Assembly: GCA_004557455.1 (NCBI GenBank)
Contig: SFDX01000020.1
Location: 1-56,004 of the forward strand
DNA from: Akkermansia muciniphila
GTDB lineage: Bacteria; Verrucomicrobiota; Verrucomicrobiia; Verrucomicrobiales; Akkermansiaceae
Direction of reading: 5' to 3'
Length of the DNA: 56,004 nucleotides
Shown: positions 53,357 to 56,004 of the stretch, piece after piece
How the letters are laid out: the number at the start of each line of letters is the position of its first letter
Position numbering within the stretch: the first letter of the stretch is position 1
The notes under the pieces: generated by a model
What the model saw: only the letters and a program-made list of their open reading frames with translations
What the model was told of the DNA's origin: nothing
Databases searched by the model: none
Translations under genes and position numbers: made by a program

Positions 53357-54870
53357 GCTTGGCGTCTGTTGGCGTTTTGCTCCTCCTCCTCTTCCTCGTA
53401 GGGCTGCTCCTCGGCATCCTCCTGCGGGGCCTCCTGCAGGGGCTCTGTGTTCGCAGGGTCGGGCTCTGTTTGCGCATCGTCGGGCCACTCTGCGGCTTCA
53501 TCGCCGGCGTCCAAGGGGTTCTCCGCGTACGGGTCCTCCTCGGCGTCCGGGCCGTAGGGCATCTCGCCCATGCCGCCGCCGTTCTGCGGGGAGAAGAGCT
53601 CCTCCCCCTCGGCGGGCTGGGGGATTTCCAGTTGCTTGTAGACCCAATCCTTTGTAACGCCGATTCCGGCGTTAAGAACGCCTGTCACATACTCCAGCTT
53701 GCCGCGGTCCCAGGCACCCGTCGGGTCTGTGTAGCGCAGCTCCGGCAGGTTAACGGGGACGCGACCGAAGTTCAACTTGATGATGTGGGCGAGGAGCGGT
53801 CGCAGCTGCTTGGCAACGTAGGTGGCGAGGGCCTCCGTGCCCTCCTGCCGCACGGCGTTGTGGACCTGCCCTAGCGCTCGCGAGTTGCTCCCTGTGTCGG
53901 AGGTGCCGCTGGCCAGCTTCTGCCCGCCGATGACCACGTCCACCTGATTCTGCGCCGCCTGCACGATGGCGAGCTGCGGTGAACCGCCGCTGCCGGCTGA
54001 CGCGGCCTGAATAATCTCCAGCTCGATGTTCTTGGGACAGACCATCCAAGCGGAGTTACCCATCTTGCGCATCATCTCCGCGGCTTGCTTGCGTGCCTCT
54101 GCCGAGCCTGCGCGGGCCACGCGGATGGGCTGGGCAAATCGCTTGCAGTACAGCAGGGCCTCCTTCAACCCGAACTCCGCCGCGATGAACCACGGAATCA
54201 GGCTGATGAGGCGCGCGCCGAAAATCGGGTGGTCCCCCACCGTCTTGCCGAGAGCGACCACAAATCGCCCCTCCGGAAAGCGGCGGTACTCCCCGCAATC
54301 AATGCCGCGCGGGTAGAGCACCAGCTCGTCCGGCTCATCATCCTGCGTTGTCCAGCCGTAATACTTGGCGGGCACGGGCGTGAATGCGGCGGGGTAGACG
54401 AGCCCCTCCCCCTGCGCCCACTCGATTTGCGCCACGGTTGAGCCCCGGAACTGCGCGTAGGCCACTTGCTCGATGAGGTCATCGAAGTCCCATTGCCAGC
54501 GGCCTTGCTGCACCAAGCGAGTGGCCGCGAGGGCCTGCTCGCAGCAGCGGGCGAACTCCGCGTCCTCCTCCGTCGCGGCGCTTGCACCGGGGGCCACGTA
54601 GGGGGTCACGCTCCACGTGTAGCCGGAGAGCGTTTCGCCCAGTTTGAGCAGGGCTTTTTGCAGGTAGGCCCAGCGCGTGAGCATGGTGCGAATGGCCCGC
54701 TGTTGGTCCACGAGCATGCCGCTTGCCACGGACTCCTCCTGCCACTTCAGACGCTTAGGGTCCACGCTGTTGTCCACCCACTCCTCCATCCGGTCCACGG
54801 CCTTGCTGTCGATGATGCGGCGGCCAAGGTAAATTGCCTCCGGCGTTGTCTCGGTCTTTTTTGTTGCCAT
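53353..54870 (-). CDS. Phage portal protein, DUF935 (Mu gp29-like)
   Basis: 505 residues from the ATG at 54870, chosen because TATAAT lies 9 bases upstream. The DUF935 hallmarks are visible: QFRGSTVAQIEWAQ, KRFAQPIRVARAGS, and the glycine-rich QVDVVIGGQKLASGTSDTGSNSRALGQVHN. The C-terminal ~80 residues are strongly acidic (Asp/Glu/Pro-rich, ending EEEEEEQNANRRQA). It forms the dodecameric DNA-entry ring of the capsid. Along the transcript it comes before terminase, the reverse of the common order. Confidence 0.9.
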   Translation of the reverse strand: MATKKTETTPEAIYLGRRIIDSKAVDRMEEWVDNSVDPKRLKWQEESVASGMLVDQQRAIRTMLTRWAYLQKALLKLGETLSGYTWSVTPYVAPGASAATEEDAEFARCCEQALAATRLVQQGRWQWDFDDLIEQVAYAQFRGSTVAQIEWAQGEGLVYPAAFTPVPAKYYGWTTQDDEPDELVLYPRGIDCGEYRRFPEGRFVVALGKTVGDHPIFGARLISLIPWFIAAEFGLKEALLYCKRFAQPIRVARAGSAEARKQAAEMMRKMGNSAWMVCPKNIELEIIQAASAGSGGSPQLAIVQAAQNQVDVVIGGQKLASGTSDTGSNSRALGQVHNAVRQEGTEALATYVAKQLRPLLAHIIKLNFGRVPVNLPELRYTDPTGAWDRGKLEYVTGVLNAGIGVTKDWVYKQLEIPQPAEGEELFSPQNGGGMGEMPYGPDAEEDPYAENPLDAGDEAAEWPDDAQTEPDPANTEPLQEAPQEDAEEQPYEEEEEEQNANRRQA

Positions 54871-54879
54871 CTTGCCCCC

Positions 54880-54929
54880 ATTATACGCCGCACCCCCGCG
54901 CTGCCTCAAGGGCCGCTCGGGGGGCTAGA
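54880..54929 (-). promoter_or_regulatory. Portal gene promoter with upstream motif
   Basis: On the minus strand: TATAAT (54880-54885), a candidate TTGAGG 18 bp upstream, and the motif CGGGGGGCTAGA (plus strand, 54918-54929) starting 33 bp from the end of the -10 box. Confidence 0.6.
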
Positions 54930-54963
54930 AAACGCCTGCATGCAGGTGCGTGGGCGGGTGGTG

Positions 54964-55230
54964 TCACCCTGCGCCGATGGATGCCAAGAACGCATCCAAG
55001 CAGTAATCGCTCGGCAGGCGGCATGTGGCGCACAGCTGTGCCCAGTTGCCCTTGGCCTGCGACTTGGCACCGTCCGCCCACCCTGCGCGCGCTGTGGGCG
55101 CGCTGTAGCCGCAAAACGGGCAGCAAAATCGCGCCGCGACCACGCCGCCGCTACGGCGCACTGTAAGCAGCGGGGCTCCTCCGCACTTGGGGCAAGGCGG
55201 CACCTGCACCTGTTCATGTATCGCTTGCAT
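54964..55230 (-). CDS. Lar-like restriction alleviation protein
   Basis: 88 residues from MQAIHEQVQV. The zinc ribbon PCPKCGGAPLLTV with the second pair CCPFCGYSAP, then ARAGWADGAKSQAKGNWAQLC, has the layout of the Lar family (two CxxC pairs, then a helix with conserved Trp/Ala). Lar of Rac prophage modulates type I restriction in favour of modification. An independent zinc-ribbon protein cannot be excluded, because the family is small and sequence-poor. The ATG at 55230 lies 2 bp after the upstream gene's stop. Confidence 0.6.
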   Translation of the reverse strand: MQAIHEQVQVPPCPKCGGAPLLTVRRSGGVVAARFCCPFCGYSAPTARAGWADGAKSQAKGNWAQLCATCRLPSDYCLDAFLASIGAG

Positions 55231-55232
55231 GG

Positions 55233-55553
55233 TTACAGAATCATCACGTTTACCTGCTCGTCGGAGATAACGGCCTCCGCCAGCTCCTGCGCAACCCATG
55301 GGTTCACCGCCAGATACCTGCCGTTCAGCAGGGCTTCTCGTGCCGTAAACACGTCATGCACACCATAGGTCCTGCGCTCCCTCCCCGGGCTGCGGCTGTC
55401 CTCCCCTCGTACCATTAAGCGGCTGTCCTCCTTGGCGTAAATGAGGCGGAGCTGTCGCCGTACGCCCCGCATGCGCAAGAGCGCACAAGCCCGTTCGCTG
55501 ACTTCCGCCACATCGCTCAACTCCCCGGAAATTCGCCCGATGTAGTGCCTCAT
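55233..55553 (-). CDS. Hypothetical prophage protein
   Basis: 106 residues: MRHYIGRISGELSDVAEVSERACALLRMRG, then a basic central stretch (VRGEDSRSPGRERRTYG) and a C-terminal segment with AREALLNGRYLAVNPWVAQELAEAVI. It looks like a small cytoplasmic phage protein with alternating strands and helices. No family recognised. Its ATG overlaps the stop of the gene upstream by 4 bp, so translation is coupled. Confidence 0.65.
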   Translation of the reverse strand: MRHYIGRISGELSDVAEVSERACALLRMRGVRRQLRLIYAKEDSRLMVRGEDSRSPGRERRTYGVHDVFTAREALLNGRYLAVNPWVAQELAEAVISDEQVNVMIL

Positions 55554-55840
55554 GCCTTTCCCCCCTTTCTGTTTAACTTCCTCGCCAGCGCTTCGAGCTC
55601 ATCGCCTAGGCTTGACAATCCATCCCGCACCTCCAGCAGGGTGCTCAGCAAATCGAGCGCATGGTTCAGGATGGCATCAGCCTCGCTCATGACCGAACGC
55701 AACCGCGGCGGAATGTTCGCAGCATCCCGCTCGCGTTTGTACGCATCGCAGGCATCCTGCAAGGTCTGCGCCGGCTCCCTTACACCGTCCGCCCACAAGT
55801 CGTTCAGCTCGGCGGCAAATTTATCAATAAAGTCAGTCAT
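55550..55840 (-). CDS. Hypothetical helical prophage protein
   Basis: 96 residues from MTDFIDKFAAELNDLW; the ATG at 55840 is preceded by the strong Shine-Dalgarno AAAGGAG, which decides against an upstream in-frame ATG. The sequence is almost entirely helical, with a heptad-like region LNHALDLLSTLLEVRDGLSSLGDEL suggesting a coiled coil, and a basic end (KLNRKGGKA). No family recognised; possibly a small structural or regulatory protein of the early region. Confidence 0.65.
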   Translation of the reverse strand: MTDFIDKFAAELNDLWADGVREPAQTLQDACDAYKRERDAANIPPRLRSVMSEADAILNHALDLLSTLLEVRDGLSSLGDELEALARKLNRKGGKA

Positions 55841-55851
55841 GCCTTCTCCTT

Positions 55852-56004
55852 TCACTCTGCGCACGCCATTTGGTATGCTATCCATTCGTCGAGCTTATCG
55901 CAGAATTTCGGCACTCCGTCAGTTTTTATGACCACCCCACGGGAGCCAGCGCTTCGTGAAAGCTCCTGCAGGTGGATTCCCGTAGCTTCAGATATAGGTA
56001 CCGC
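55852..56004 (-). CDS. C-terminal fragment of a prophage gene, cut by the window edge
   Basis: An open minus-strand frame enters from the right edge and stops with TGA at 55852-55854. The 50 visible residues include VPISEATGIHLQELSRSAGS and PKFCDKLDEWIAYQ. The family cannot be judged from so little. The next gene starts 11 bp downstream behind its own Shine-Dalgarno, so they are probably cotranscribed. Confidence 0.55.
   Translation of the reverse strand, partial: AVPISEATGIHLQELSRSAGSRGVVIKTDGVPKFCDKLDEWIAYQMACAE

Larger units (their letters stand above)
43799..56004 (-). mobile_element. Prophage or prophage-derived region (right end open)
   Basis: Almost all genes from 43998 to the right edge lie on the minus strand and several are phage hallmarks: large and small terminase, DUF935-like portal, phage-type methyltransferase and Lar-like anti-restriction protein. 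The left edge is set at the first copy of the direct repeat. No integrase, capsid or tail gene is in view, so completeness cannot be judged. The portal-to-terminase order along the transcript is unusual. Confidence 0.75.

Overview
The window looks like a chromosomal segment of a GC-rich Gram-negative gut bacterium, most likely a Verrucomicrobiota member close to Akkermansia. The reasons are the protein style of IleRS, LspA and DnaX, several lipoproteins, a GH16 and a GH20 glycoside hydrolase, and dense sigma70-type promoters (TTGnnn-17 bp-TAnAAT) whose -10 box lies 6-10 bases before the start codon. This assignment is an inference from sequence style; no rRNA gene or marker search was possible.

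Layout. 1-143: tail of an unidentified gene. 352-11066: an unusual type I restriction-modification (RM) operon: a double PIN-domain protein, a methylase subunit carrying two decayed PIN-like domains at its N-terminus, a second methylase subunit, a specificity subunit and a restriction/translocase subunit. 11236-15719: ileS-lspA-secreted protein-rhodanese. 16017-16865: an AT-rich AbiC-like abortive infection gene. 16963-19125: three lipoprotein genes on the minus strand, two of them tandem paralogues. 19264-25494: guaB, GH16, a GT39-like membrane glycosyltransferase and GH20. 25571-27223 (minus): rpoZ-smpB-oppF-like. 27388-33238: rph, dnaX, ybaB and a membrane-fusion-protein/ABC/FtsX exporter. 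33244-35915 (minus): GT2, Sel1-repeat lipoprotein, trxB. 36211-41537: a second, conventional type I RM operon whose hsdS has nearly identical internal repeats. 41884-43513 (minus): an AbiE toxin-antitoxin pair. 43799-56004: prophage or prophage-derived DNA, nearly all on the minus strand. It holds large and small terminase, a DUF935-like portal, a ParB-domain DNA methyltransferase, a Lar-like anti-restriction protein and, at its left end, two copies of a cassette with a putative ADP-ribosyltransferase and a Cys-rich small protein.

The most unusual items are these. (1) The PIN-armed RM operon: four PIN-like modules, two in a stand-alone protein and two fused to HsdM, suggest an RNase linked to the restriction complex. 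(2) A ~0.8 kb array at 45166-45990 of five promoters sharing one upstream sequence and driving two kinds of predicted structured RNA; changes between copies preserve pairing. (3) A 12-bp motif (CGGGGGGCTAGA on the plus strand) at a fixed 30-32 bp from the -10 box of four prophage promoters, which looks like an activator site. (4) The duplicated ADP-ribosyltransferase cassette, one copy split by a run of seven A.

How the genes work together: two RM systems, AbiE and the AbiC-like gene form a scattered defence repertoire. The prophage carries plausible counters, a Lar-like protein and a methyltransferase. The rest is ordinary housekeeping (translation, GMP synthesis, RNA processing, replication clamp loader, ribosome rescue, redox), envelope export and glycan degradation.
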